DNA from: Orychophragmus violaceus
Lineage: Eukaryota > Streptophyta > Magnoliopsida > Brassicales > Brassicaceae
Direction of reading: 5' to 3'
Assembly (NCBI GenBank): GCA_030180135.1
Contig: CM058229.1
Coordinates: 46,837,522 to 46,901,521 of the forward strand
DNA length: 64,000 bases
Below, piece after piece: positions 1 through 11,200 of the stretch. The translations under genes were made by a program, and so were the position numbers. Below the pieces are notes generated by a model. That model was not told the origin of the DNA. It did no database searches and was given only the letters and a program-made list of their open reading frames with translations. The stretch's first letter is position 1. Each line of letters begins with the position of its first letter.

Positions 1-1111
1 CAAAATAACAATTATTGAGTTCTAAAATCAATCCCGAAGGTAAAGACAACAAGTATGTGCCTACAGCTAGTGCTGGAACTTTCGCTCCATTCCCAACTCG
101 TAGCTCCACTTGTCCTTGCTTCAGCCTTCTACTGTTGCTGAGTGCCTGCATATTAGTACAAATATGAGCCCCACAACCAGTATCCATAACCCATGAGGTA
201 TTATCAGAAGTAGTTGTATTAACTTCTATAACAAAAATACCTGTCGAAGAAGTCTCGAGAGTCTTCTTCTTCAATTCCTTTAGACCTTCTTGGAATTTCT
301 TACATTCTCTCCTCCAATGCCCTGGTTCTTTACAGAACCTGCATATGTCAGTTGGCCCAGCCTTGGACTTGGGTTTGGGCTTTGGCGTGTCCTTGTCCGC
401 GACTTGGACAGCCTTGGCCTTTCCCTTATCCTTAGCAGAGGATTTCTTAAACCCCTTGCCCTTTTGCACCATAAGCACATTGGGGTCCTTGGCGGTTTTC
501 CTCAAGTTGGGCTCTGCAGTCTTGAGCATTCCGTGAAGCTCAGGCAATGTCTTACTCAAGCCATGCATGTTAAAGTTCAGAATGAACTGATCATAGCTTG
601 CAGGTAATGACTGCAGAATGATGTCGCAGGCAAGTTCCTGGCTGATTGGGCAGTCGAGTTTCTGAAGATGATCGAGATAACCCATCATCTTCAAGACATG
701 AGGACTCACTGCCGCATTCGCAGCCAACTTGCAGTCCAAGAGGTTCTTAACTGTTTGAAACCTCTCAGTCCTAGCCTGCTCCTGAAAAAGCGATTTCAGG
801 CTTGCCATTATCTCAATTGGTGACAACACACTCTCGAACTGCATTTGCAGCTCACCAGTCATTGTCGCCAACATAAGGCAATACACATCATTTTCATCTG
901 ACGAATGCTTTTCCCAAGCATTATGCAGAGTCCTGGCGGCATTGTTAGCAGGCCTCTCGGGGAGAGGATCACGAAGGACATAATCCTTCTTCTCCTGCTT
1001 GAGGACCAGCCTCAAGTTCCTTGACCACGTCAGGAAGTTCGTTCCAGTCAGCTTCTCCTTCTCGAGAACAGACCGGATTGAGAATGTGTTTTGTGTGCTT
1101 GTAGTAGTCAT
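1..1111 (-). CDS. Copia gag-pol polyprotein, N-terminal part (element A2, runs off window)
   Basis: Gag and the start of the protease region of a Ty1/copia polyprotein, read on the minus strand from an ATG at 1109-1111 and open to the left edge (about 370 codons). It is almost base-for-base the counterpart of 50600-51720 in element A. Visible parts are the N-terminal NTFSIRSVLE block, a copia gag core, a zinc knuckle of the form CX2CX4HX4C (around 300-345) that binds RNA, and the protease motif DTGCGAH (around 170-195). Unlike element A, this copy has three G rather than four in the run near 915, so the gag frame is unbroken. It could belong to a functional autonomous element, but pol lies outside the window. 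The start lies directly after a TTTCAGCT sequence that resembles a splice acceptor. Confidence 0.9.
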   Translation of the reverse strand, partial: MTTTSTQNTFSIRSVLEKEKLTGTNFLTWSRNLRLVLKQEKKDYVLRDPLPERPANNAARTLHNAWEKHSSDENDVYCLMLATMTGELQMQFESVLSPIEIMASLKSLFQEQARTERFQTVKNLLDCKLAANAAVSPHVLKMMGYLDHLQKLDCPISQELACDIILQSLPASYDQFILNFNMHGLSKTLPELHGMLKTAEPNLRKTAKDPNVLMVQKGKGFKKSSAKDKGKAKAVQVADKDTPKPKPKSKAGPTDICRFCKEPGHWRRECKKFQEGLKELKKKTLETSSTGIFVIEVNTTTSDNTSWVMDTGCGAHICTNMQALSNSRRLKQGQVELRVGNGAKVPALAVGTYLLSLPSGLILELNNCYF

Positions 1112-2666
1112 AGCTGAAATATATAAGATAAAAAGTTTATTAGTTATTATGTTCAATATGATTAATCTCATATTATATTTAATATGATTAATCACGCATT
1201 ATATTCAATAACATAAGTTACCCTCAATAGAATATAATGATTCCAAGATCCACATATAACTAAGATTAAAGTGGGCCACTGGCCGTCACCAAACCTCAGC
1301 TTATATCGGTAAGCCCTATGTCGGCTAATTATATCCGTGATATAACTCTTGGTTGTGAATCTGGGCCCGAGGCCCAATCCACTCTGATGTCTCAAGGCCC
1401 GGGACTCCCGATGGCCTAGTCAAGAAAACCAGACTATACAGTCATGTAATCATTAATGTCTGGGACTCCCAATGACATTTATGAATCACAAACCGTCTTA
1501 TCCACGCAAAAGCAGACACCCTCACACTGTAAGGCCATGAATACAATTGAATGGGCTTCGACAGCTGACATAGAATGGACAAGACATCCAACGCTTGATA
1601 TTATTTGAGGTTCGTAGGTTTATTTAAAAAATTCATTCCCAAAATAGAAGATTACTATTTCGGGAAACTTTCCATTTTTGGAAACCTACTATTTTTGGAA
1701 ACTTTCTAAAATTGGAAACTTTCTAAAAACGGAAACTTTCTAACTTTAGAAATTTCTTTAAAATCCAAAACCCGCAAATCTAGAAACTTCTAATTTAAGA
1801 AACTTTCTAATTTCAAAATTTCGGAAACTTTAATTTAAAATCGACTTTATAATTTTATAAAATAAATTCTAAACTAATCTGAAGAAAGACTCAAATAATT
1901 GGCCCAATTGTTTTAACTTCTTGGCCCGAGGCCCAAGAATTGGTCCATGTCCAAGACATGACCCAATTGTCCAATTAAATGACATAACTGGTCTGGTTCA
2001 TTAAAATTGGTCTAACCAAATTTTAATTACTACGATGACCACAATTGTCAACCGGTTATTTACTAAACCGGATTTTCTCAATTTATTTGGTCCAACCAAA
2101 TCAAATTAGAAAATCCTGGTTTAGGCACAAAATCCAATTTACGACTTTGGATTTCTTATCCCGGTTTAACCAGAACTTAATAAATTTATTAAGTCTGTTT
2201 ATTAAACCGTGACGTTTATAATTTTAATAAAATCATTAAACCGAGCCTTAAACCAACCATATCTGTCGATGAACCAACCGCATTGATCGATCCATCAACC
2301 GCATCGGTCGATGCTCTAAGCATCAATCCTGCATCGATCGTGCATCGATCCTGTATCGATCGATGCTCTCACGCATGCACGGACGGTTATCAGGTTTGGC
2401 CGAGATATTCTCGGATTGTGTCGACCGATCCATGCGATCGTATCGATCGATCCATGCGATCACAGCCGATTCTCTTTTTTGAAAAATCGCATTCCAAATC
2501 AATATAGTTTGGTTTTTTGCGATTTCAAATGTGTTTAGGTTTCAATTCCTTGTTGCTTAAGTGATTTCTCTTATCAGTAGTTGATTCAAAACACTTCTTA
2601 AACAAGAAAACAATCCTAAACTTGAATCTAAACAAGAAAAACCAGAACCAATAGCTCTGATACCAC
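1112..2666 (-). other. 5' leader of copia element A2 with primer-binding site
   Basis: Untranslated leader between the LTR (2667-3322) and gag. The primer-binding site is 2654-2665 (minus-strand TGGTATCAGAGC, complementary to the 3' end of initiator tRNA-Met), one base inside the LTR. The leader holds an array of short GGAAACTTTCTAAA-like repeats (about 1640-1850), two GGGAGTCCC-type palindromes (about 1400-1475) and a stretch packed with CGATCGAT sequences (2268-2465). No coding sequence is supported; short open frames here are chance. It ends at a putative 3' splice site just before gag. Confidence 0.85.
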
Positions 2667-3322
2667 TGAAGGATTGTTTAGTTGATCCTGATTCAATTCT
2701 TAGATTCATATCAACCTAAACATGCGGATCTAGGTTCTTCTTGATTAGAAACAATGATTAGATCTCACCTTTTACCTGTTAATTGCAGCGGAAGGAGATA
2801 GAACAGGTCAGAGATCAGAGAAACACCGAGAGATGAATCCTCCAAAGGCTCACACACGCGATCACAGAAAACGGCTGCTAGACCGAGCTGATAGGAGGCG
2901 CAGGAAGAGAGAGGTTTCGGCGCTGGGGGCTAGGGTTAAAGAAGAAAACAGACTCGAGTTTTATTTATAAAACTCGTCCGGTTCCTCTTGGGCCATTTGG
3001 CCATTCGCGCACTGTGTCGATCGACACATCATGTGCATCGATCGACACACAGTGGCTAAAACCTTTTATTCTCTCTAAGTACAGTAAATGCCTGGCACTT
3101 TTACCGTACTTCTGCTAAGCCATTCCTACAGATTTTCCTGTTAGCTTAGGCGTGTGACCCATATGGGATCATATAATAGAGGCAATAAGTCCAAGACTTA
3201 TAGATCATGAGCGGACTCTAGCAAGCCATCATGACCCCCAGTATTATATGACTTATGTCTGATCATTGACATACTCTTACTTTCTAGAGACAGTACCGAG
3301 ATTACTGGACACAATTCCAACA
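2667..3322 (-). repeat. LTR of family A copia element A2
   Basis: 656-bp long terminal repeat beginning TGTTGGAATTG and ending CCTTCA on the minus strand, similar to the 679-bp LTRs at 48358 and 55429. It serves as the 5' LTR for the A2 leader and gag to its left. The sequence to its right (3323-3740) is the element's 3' untranslated end, so the LTR is shared between two element bodies, as in a tandem array. It contains a TTTTATTTATAAAACTCG TATA-like region (about 2957-2975) and a TGTGTCGATCGACAC palindrome pair (3013-3053). A CAG|GTAAAAG sequence near 2777-2790 is a candidate splice donor. Confidence 0.88.
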
Positions 3323-4325
3323 ATCTCCCACTTGTACTGGAATCTCTGTATTCATAATCCTTTTGTCACAATATCTCGATTAGTCATAAGGCAAGATTGG
3401 TGTCATCCTTATAAAGCCTAATCTTGTTCATCGGACTCTGATTCGATACTGACAATCCAAACGACTCGGGACAGTCCGTTTGAGCATGGCCATGCATTTT
3501 CCAGTATTCAAATCTCCGATTGGCCTAGAGATATTCACTCCATTTATATTGGAGGGACAAATTCCGTCTTATTCCATCACTGTAAACTACTAATTTCATA
3601 ATGTACCCAAACAAGGTCCTTATAACTATCGCAGAACGATAGCGTTAGACAATGATCAAAGTGCATCAGTCCATGTGCAGTCACATGCATGCGAACTCAG
3701 GTCTAAGGACTATACTCTATAGTCGTAGTGAGAATCTCTTATGACACAGGTATAGTCCTTAGACCTGAGTTCGCATGCATGTGACTGCACATGGACTGAT
3801 GCACTTTGATCATTGTCTAACGCTATCGTTCTGCGATAGTTATAAGGACCTTGTTTGGGTACATTATGAAATTAGTAGTTTACAGTGATGGAATAAGACG
3901 GAATTTGTCCCTCCAATATAAATGGAGTGAATATCTCTAGGCCAATCGGAGATTTGAATACTGGAAAATGCATGGCCATGCTCAAACGGACTGTCCCGAG
4001 TCGTTTGGATTGTCAGTATCGAATCAGAGTCCGATGAACAAGATTAGGCTTTATAAGGATGACACCAATCTTGCCTTATGACTAATTGAGATATTGTGAC
4101 AAAAGGATTATGAATACAGAGATTCCAGTACAAGTGGGAGATTGTTGGAATTGTGTCCAGTAATCTCGGTACTGTCTCTAGAAAGTAAGAGTATGTCAAT
4201 GATCAGACATAAGTCATATAATACTGGGGGTCATGATGGCTTGCTAGAGTCCGCTCATGATCTATAAGTCTTGGACTTATTGCCTCTATTATATGATCCC
4301 ATATGGGTCACACGCCTAAGCTAAC
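3140..4325. repeat. 576-bp near-perfect inverted repeat with 34-bp spacer
   Basis: Arms 3140-3715 and 3750-4325 are reverse complements over 576 bases with a single mismatch noticed by eye (the CGATTAG/CAATTAG position near 3398 and 4085). Each arm holds about 185 bp of family A LTR start plus about 390 bp of the adjacent 3' untranslated region. Both arms share variants absent from element A, for example GCCTCTATT instead of GCCTTTATT, so one arm was probably copied from the other. A transcript through the locus would fold into a long hairpin. Confidence 0.9.
3323..3749 (-). other. 3' untranslated end of a family A copia element
   Basis: Minus-strand copy of the region that precedes the 3' LTR in element A (compare 55010-55428), including the purine-rich TACAAGTGGGAGAT tract next to the LTR. 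The rest of that element body is missing: at 3749/3750 the sequence turns into its own reverse complement. Confidence 0.8.
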
Positions 4326-4676
4326 ATTGGGCCCATTAATGAGAGACATAAAAATCGAAAAACCCTAAGGAAGAAGGAGGCTTCTGCGATTTTTCTTGGT
4401 GGCCGTGCCCCTCTCTCTCTCTAAAACTCTCTTTCTGATCTGATCCATCTCTTTGGTCTAGCAGCCATCCCTTGCTTGTAAGAGTGTGGATACTTGAGGA
4501 GGAGCCGATTCTCATCAGCTCTAAACTGATCTTGTCATTACCATCTCTAATCCGCTGCAAAAGGTAATGTCACAGGTTTGTGTTTATGATTCAGTTACAA
4601 GAACCTAGATCTGTTTAAGGATTTGTGTTAGGTTTTAATTGAGAATTAAACCATGGAAAACACCCATAATCCTTCA
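4143..4676 (+). repeat. Chimeric LTR: family A start fused to family B end
   Basis: 534-bp LTR-like segment directly upstream of a primer-binding site. Positions 4143-4325 match the start of the family A LTR (TGTTGGAATTG...). From 4327 to 4676 it matches the last 350 bp of the family B LTR at 10851-11200, with one difference seen. About 320 bp of normal family B U3 are absent. The A-type part is also the right arm of the inverted repeat. A splice-donor-like AAAAG|GTAATG lies at 4559-4569. Confidence 0.82.
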
Positions 4677-6244
4677 GTGGTATCAGAGCCAGGTTCATTA
4701 GGTTTCTTGTAATTTGGATTGTTTAATGGCTTGTTGACCTTGTTGAATTAATATCGATGTTCATATGTGTTTGTTATGAATCGTATGGAAAAGGTCATGT
4801 CGATTGAATTATTGTCAATTGTTGAATAATGGCATGAATCGATGAGTCATACTCGATTGTTGTGAATCGAATCACATGTTTACTTAATGATACGATGTTG
4901 TATTGTTGATCGCTTGAAACGAATTGAATAAGGTCAAATTGGGTTTTGTCCTTTTGTGTAAGTAAAGAATCGATTCGCTTTTGACTTTGTCATGTTAATC
5001 AATGTCACGATCATAATGTTCGTTATGTTAAAGTTAAATTGATGTTTTGTCTTCTAGTGAAAAGCTTGTTACGAATTGGACAAAGTTGAAATCTCTTGTT
5101 GATTAATTAAAATTGATGTTTTGTCTTCTAGTGAAAAGCTTGTTACGATTGTTAACTGTTAATAATCACGATCGATTATTGATTTGGTTCAACAAAATCG
5201 TGTGGTGTTGACAAAATATATTGAGATCGCTTTAATGAGGATTTTGTATATTGTGTAATTAGAATATTAACAAACGATTTTGTGTTTGTTGAATATTTAA
5301 TTATTTAATTAATTGTGGTTTAAGCCTTAACCCAAAATCGCGGTTTGCTAGAAATTATTTAATACATGGTATTATTTAATTTCTGGTTAAACCGGATTAA
5401 AATTCAAAAATTGAATTTTAACCTAAACCGAAGGCTGGTCTAAGTTTGATTTGGTTGGACCAAATAATTTAGAGCTGGTCTGGTTTAGTAAATAACCGAT
5501 GGTTTTGATAGTTAATTTGGTCTTGCACCAGAATTAATAAACCGGATCGGTTATGTCAAATTATTGGGCCAGCTGGAATTCTATGGTCTTGGGCCAATAA
5601 TTGGGCCTATAATTTGTGACCCAACCCAAAATATTTAATGAAATATTTAAATTAGAAATTTCTATTTTTAGTAAGTTACTAAATTTAGAAAGTTTCTAAA
5701 ATAAGAAAGTTTCCCAAAATAGTAATCTTCTATTTTTGGAAATAAAACTTAAAAATCCTCAAAAACAATATCAAGCTTGGATGTCTTTCCAATCTTGTCA
5801 GCTACTTAACGCTTATTTGATTACAGATATGGCTTACAGTGTGAGGTATCTGTTTTCGCGTAAGTAAAGTAGTATATAGTCACTAATTTCATTGGGAGTC
5901 CCAGATTTTAGTGATTATTTGGCTGTAAGAGATTGGTTTCCTTGACTGGGCCATCGGGAGTCCCGGGCCTTGAGACATCTGGTGAGTTTGGGCCTCGGGC
6001 CCAATTCACAACCGAGAGTTATTGGTTATAACTAGCTGTGTGTATGCTTACCAAGTAAAGCTAATTCCGGGTGACGGCCAGTGGCCCACTTTGGATTTAG
6101 CTGAACATGGGTCTCGGAATCATTGCATTCTTATGAGGTTAAACAAAGAAATTTTGAATGCAATGCGAGTTTTCTTATAAGTTATTAAGATTACTCTTTT
6201 ATGAACTAAATAACTAAAACTCTATTTATCTCTAAATTTCAGCT
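4677..6244 (+). other. 5' leader of B1 with tRNA-Met primer-binding site
   Basis: TGGTATCAGAGC at 4678-4689 follows the LTR by one base. The leader is AT-rich and carries many near-repeats built on TTGTGAATCGA / GATTTTGT (4740-5290), GAAAGTTTCT-type repeats (5640-5745), and two GGGAGTCCC palindromes at 5894-5902 and 5956-5964. A GGCCAGTGGCC hairpin lies near 6076. It ends with TTTCAG (6237-6242) directly before the gag ATG. No gene is supported in this stretch. Confidence 0.8.
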
Positions 6245-7133
6245 ATGACGAGCACAAACAATCAAAACACTTTCTCGATCCGGTCTGTCCTTGAGATGGA
6301 CAAACTGAACGGATCAAATTTCTTGACTTGGTCGCGGAACCTGAGGGTAGTCCTCAGGCAGGAGAGAAAGGACTATGTCCTTGAGAAAGCTCTCCCCGTG
6401 AGGATCGGGTCCAATGCCTCTCATGCAGTATATGATGCTTGGAATAAGCATTATAATGATGCGGTAGATGTGCGTGGTCTGATATTGGCTACCATGGACT
6501 CAGATTTGCTGAAGCAATATGAGAACATGGAGTCGCCAATAGAGATGATCAGCAGCCTGAAATTGAAATTTCAGGAGCAGGTAAGAGTGGAGAGATACCA
6601 GTTGGTTAAATCTCTCACTAGCTGCAAGCTACCAAATGATCATCCAGTAAGTCCTCATGTCAGTAAAATGATGGGTTACATTGATAACCTGAGGAAACTG
6701 GATTATCCAGTTAGCCAGGAATTGGCAACTGAGATCATTCTGCAGTCACTGCCGTCAAGCTATGATAAGTTCGTAAGGAACTATATCAAGAAAGGCTTAA
6801 CGAAGACGTTGACTGAACTGCATGATATGCTCAAGACAGTTAAGCCAAACGTGAAGAGTACCCTGTACAATCTCATGAATAAGAAGGGTAGGTTTACTAA
6901 ACCTAATGCTGACAAGGGTGAAGACAAAGTTGTCCAGATTTTGAATCATGGCAAGCGTGTGTCTTCTGAGCCCGAGTCAGATACCTATTACGTTGGTAAG
7001 TGCTGCTACTGTAAAGAGACTGGGCATTGGAAAAGAGATTGCATTAAATTCATGGAAGATTATTAGGAGTTAAAGTTGATGTATGAGACTACTTCCTCAG
7101 GTATTCATGTTATTACTTCAAGTTATACCTTGT
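6245..7133 (+). pseudogene. Copia gag of B1, broken by one nonsense codon
   Basis: Gag capsid/nucleocapsid polyprotein of family B. It would form virus-like particles and package element RNA. The frame starts MTSTNNQNTFSIRS, has a copia gag core, then a zinc knuckle CCYCKETGHWKRDC (around 7000-7045). A TAG at 7064-7066 replaces the GAG codon seen at the same place in B2 and B3, which cuts off about 23 residues after the knuckle. Otherwise it is about 98% like the B2 protein. The start is fixed by the conserved TTTCAGCT-ATG context shared by all copies. Confidence 0.88.
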
Positions 7134-9650
7134 AGGTATTGGATACTGATTGTGGCACTGATATTTGTTATAATATGCAGAGCCTGAACAACAGTAGAAC
7201 GTTGAAGGAAGGGCAAGTGGAACTGCGAGTCTGGAAGGAGCTTGGGATGCTGCCTCAGCCGTAGGGTTTTCACTTGTAGATGCCTTTGAGGCTTTGTTTT
7301 GTATTAATAATTGCTACAATGTACCTGCTTTAAGCAGAGTTGTCTTTCATTTTCTTGTAAAGAATTTGAATGTTTTTCATTTTGATAAAGACAAGTTTTG
7401 TTGTTTTGATCATAATGAAATGTTAATTGTAGCACGCTATTCAAGGAATGGGTTTTATATCTTAAACCAAAGAGTGCCTAAATGTAACATAAATACCAAA
7501 TTGGTTTAAATCTGATGAATTAAACCTGATTTTTCTTGGCATAAATGTTTTGGTCACATAGAGTAAGTCAGATTCAGAAACCCCATAGTTATGGACTTTT
7601 GGGCTCATTTGATCGGATATCTTATGAGACTTGAATTCTGCTTACTGGATCAAAAGACAAAGGGCCCATCTTAGCCGAGCTAGAGAAAGGCCCAAAAGCT
7701 TATTGGAGATTGAACATACTCATGTATGTGGTCCGATGAGCAGTAATGCCAGAGAAAATTTCCTGTACTTCATTGTCTCTACTGATTACTTCAGTGAGTA
7801 AGACTGTGTTCATTTGATGAGACACAAGTCGGAATTCTTTGACATGGTCGAAAGAGTTCCAGAATGAGGTATAGAATCTGAGTGACAGAAGTATTAAGAC
7901 TCTGGATTAGATCACGAGTGAGAATACTTGAGTCATTAATGGTGTGATCATCTGAATGAGTGTGAAGTCGTTTCACAGCTCAATTCTCCTGAAAAACCTT
8001 AAGGTATTTCTGTGAGAAAGAATCAGATCTTATTAGAAATGATTAAAGATGAGTCACACGAATCTTCCATGATATTCTTTAAGAATAACGCTCTAAAATA
8101 TCTAAGTTTACGCTGAAATAGTTCCACCAATATCAGTTGAAAGACACCACGTAAATGTGGATTGGAATCGATCCAAATTCGTCTTTACTGAGTATTTGTA
8201 ATTGTGCTACTTCGCTGGTTGTCCTAAGGAAACCAAGGCTTGTTACTTTTACGTCCATTTTGTTTTCTAAGAGGGGAAGTAACTTTCCAAGAAGAACAGT
8301 GGGAGTAAAAGTATAACTCGAAGAAATTCGAGAAATACAGGAGGCTGCTCAACCTGTTGAGGGAGAGCAACGGATGGATTTACAGATTTCTGTAGAATCT
8401 GCACCTGTAAAGCCTGAAGTTCGCAGATCTAAATGAATCAGTTACTAATCCGAGAGTGATTTCTCATCATTAGTTGAATCTGATGATCATTGAAAGTTCG
8501 CATGATCTGATGATCATTGAAAGCGACGAATCTGCGAAATTCAAAGAAGCGAAAGTGAGCCCGGACTCCGAAAATTACACTATGTGTAAGTTAGCTTCAT
8601 TGATCCATTCATGGATGGAAGCAAACATATCGGAGTTGGAATCTTCGTTCTGTTGAAGTAGTCAAGGTTTTGACTTGAACAGGAACGAAGCGGAACTGTG
8701 CGTTTACTAATAGATATGTGGGAGCAATATTGCATTTCTCATAGTGTATGTCGATGACATACTGATTCTCGAAAATAACGTTCCAATGCTGCAGTCGGTA
8801 AAGGACTGGCTTGGGAGTTGGTTTTGTGATTGACATGGGTAAAGCCACGTAGTTCTTGGATTTTGGATCTAAAGATAAAGATCCAAAAGAGCTGGTAGGA
8901 CAAAGTCAGGATTCTTAAATTGACAAAGTCCTACACGTAATCAGCAATCCAAGAAGGGCTTTATGCCAATGTCACATGGCAATTCATTAAGCAAGATACA
9001 GTGTCCTGCGATATCTGCTGAGCTTGAATGCATGGATAGGATTCCATATGCGACGGCAATTGGATCTATCATGTATGCCATGACACATACTTGTTTTGAT
9101 GTTGCTTTAATGCTAAGCAAGACAAGTAAAGACCAGTCAAATCCAGCAAAGAATCACTGGATTGCCGTAAAGAATATTCTGAAGTATTTGAGGAATACTT
9201 AGGATAAGTTCTTGATTTACGGAGAAAGTGAGGTGCTACAAGTCGATAGAGTCTGAGAGGCAAGTTTCTAATAGACAAAGATAATTCCTGGTCACAGTCC
9301 GGCTATATCTTGTGTCTAACTGGCGGTGCAAGGCACTGTTGCTGACTCCATGACTAAAGCTGAACATTTCGCAGCTTGAGAAGCGGCGAAAGAGGTTGTT
9401 TGGATAGAAGAGTTCATCACTGAACTTGATGTGATTCACATCATAGATGAGGCTAGCTGCACATCAGAGGTCCAAACACCTTGTGGATAGGTATAACCTA
9501 TTCCTTGAGATAAATGACAGAGGTGTTAAGTAGATAAGCAAGTTTCATCGAATGAGAACGTTGCTAATCTATTAACGAAGCCACTTCTTATGCCTAAGCA
9601 CGAGTCGCGGACTGTAGCTATAGGATGAGTGAAATTAAGATGTAGTCTTA
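7134..9650 (+). pseudogene. Decayed pol of B1 (protease, integrase, RT, RNase H remnants)
   Basis: Remnant of copia pol with many stops and frameshifts, shorter than the roughly 3.07-kb pol of element A. Recognisable pieces are the protease start VLDTDCGTDI after a TAG (7130s), an integrase piece around 7700-7860 (HVCGPMSSNAREN), the reverse transcriptase YVDD box at 8747-8758, a piece with IPYATAIGSIMYAMT (about 9040-9090) and NHWIAVKNILKYLRNT (9150-9200). RNase H scraps follow to about 9600. Several lesions recur at the same positions in B2, B3 and B4, so pol was already dead in a common ancestor. Confidence 0.85.
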
Positions 9651-10528
9651 ATTTCAGTGGGAGTTTGTAAAGGGCTTTACTTAGTTATTTTGAATGGTTC
9701 ATGTAAACATAACATTTTATGTTTATGAAATCTATGATTTCTGGATTATTTTTAACTGTGATATAAAATAATCGTTCCAAAATGATTCATGTCATTATAT
9801 ATGGGTCATCGAAGTACATGAGTAGACTTGATCCTGAAACCCCATATTTAACGAAGTGACATAAATCATAGTGTCCATAGTCGAAGGTTGTTGAAATTGG
9901 AACAACAACAACCTGTTGAGACTAGATTGTGTTGAGACTTATGACCAAGTTTCGAGGGGTCATAGATGCGCGGCATCAAAGTCGACACATAGGTATATGT
10001 AGGGGAGCATATGACCGGACATGGCCCGCTGATGAGAAACTCTGCAAGATATTAATATCTGTGTCATAAGAAGTTCTCATATACGACTATAGAGTATAGT
10101 CCTTAGACCTGAGTTCGCATGCATGTGGCTGCACATGGATTGATGCACTTTGATCATTGTCTAACGCTGTTTCGTAACTGGGAGCTATACGGACCTTGGT
10201 TGGGTGTATTATGAATTGTGTAGTTCATAGTGATGGAACAAGATGGGATTTGTCCCTGCCGTTTAACGGAGGTAATATCTCTAGGCCAATCGGAGATTTG
10301 ATAGCTGGTAAGAGAATGGCCATTCCCAAACGGACTTGCCCAAGTCGTTTGCATTGTCAGTATCAAATCTGGTCCGATAAACATGGTCTGGCTATATAAG
10401 GATGACACGCATCTTGCCTTATGCCAGATCGAGATATTAAGACAAAAGGACTAGGGAATGTAGGATTCCAGTATAATCGGAAGATTGTTGGGAATGTCCT
10501 GTGTAGGATTCCAGTACAAGTGGGAGAT
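9651..10528 (+). other. 3' untranslated region of B1 with duplicated polypurine tract
   Basis: Non-coding 3' end with a GTGGGAGTTTG tract near 9656 and a block CATAGATGCGCGGCATCAAAGTC-like (about 9960-9985) that is also conserved in family A. Just before the LTR, a 42-bp segment is tandemly duplicated (about 10461-10502 and 10503-10528 plus the LTR start): TGTTGGGAATGTCCTG first appears at 10487 and again at the true LTR start, 10529. An 84-codon antisense open frame at 10154-10408 recurs in other copies; I do not call it a gene. Confidence 0.75.
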
Positions 10529-11200
10529 TGTTGGGAATGTCCTGAAATCTACCGTACTATCTCTAGAAAGTATGATAAGTGTCGAGATCAGACATAAGTC
10601 ATAAATACTGGGTGATCATGATGGCTTGCTAGAGTCCGCTCTTGATCTATAAGTTTAGGACTTATTACCAGTATTGTATGATCCCTAAGGGTCACACACC
10701 ATAGCTAACGGGAAAGTTAAATGGAATAAATACGGTAAGATGCAGTGGTATTTACTGTATTAGATCAGAGAATTGGGCCAGACAAAATACAGGCTTTTGT
10801 CTGATTTGTGTCTTGGGCCCAAAAGATTAATGAGCCATTAGTCTAATGACTTGGGCCCATTAATGAGAGACATAAAAATCGAAAAACCCTAAGGAAGAAG
10901 GAGGCTTCTGCGATTTTTCTTGGTGGCCGTGCCCCTCTCTCTCTCTAAAACTCTCTTTCTGATCTGATCCATCTCTTTGGTCTAGCAGCCATCCCTTGCT
11001 TGTAAGAGTGTGGATACTTGAGGAGGAGCCGATTCTCATCAGCTCTAAACTGATCTTGTCATTACCATCTCTAATCCGCTGCAAAAGGTAATGTCACAGG
11101 TTTGTGTTTATGATTCAGTTACAAGAACCTAGATCTGTTTAAGGATTTGTGTTAGGTTGTAATTGAGAATTAAACCATGGAAAACACCCATAATCCTTCA
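10529..11200 (+). repeat. Shared LTR between B1 and B2
   Basis: 672-bp family B LTR, TGTTGGGAATG...CCTTCA. It is the 3' LTR of B1 and abuts B2 internal sequence without a primer-binding site. Its last 350 bp equal those of the chimeric LTR at 4327-4676 except for one base. It contains the CCGCTGCAAAAG|GTAATG splice-donor-like site near 11078-11093. Confidence 0.88.

Noticed and set aside
2654..2665. tRNA gene remnants at TGGTATCAGAGC sites
   Set aside because: These are 12-base primer-binding sites next to LTRs, not tRNA genes; no cloverleaf sequence surrounds them.
4336..4560. Identical 74-codon antisense frame at 4336-4560 and 10860-11084
   Set aside because: It lies inside the family B LTR; identity reflects LTR identity, and the third LTR does not keep it.
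8474..8656. Short open frames within decayed pol (for example 8474-8656 and 14603-14785)
   Set aside because: They are fragments of the broken copia pol or repeats near LMIIES, not separate genes.
10196..10399. 67-codon sense frame (MVGCIMNCVVHSD) in family B 3' regions
   Set aside because: It overlaps the antisense 84-codon frame in the same conserved block, with no domain or codon evidence.
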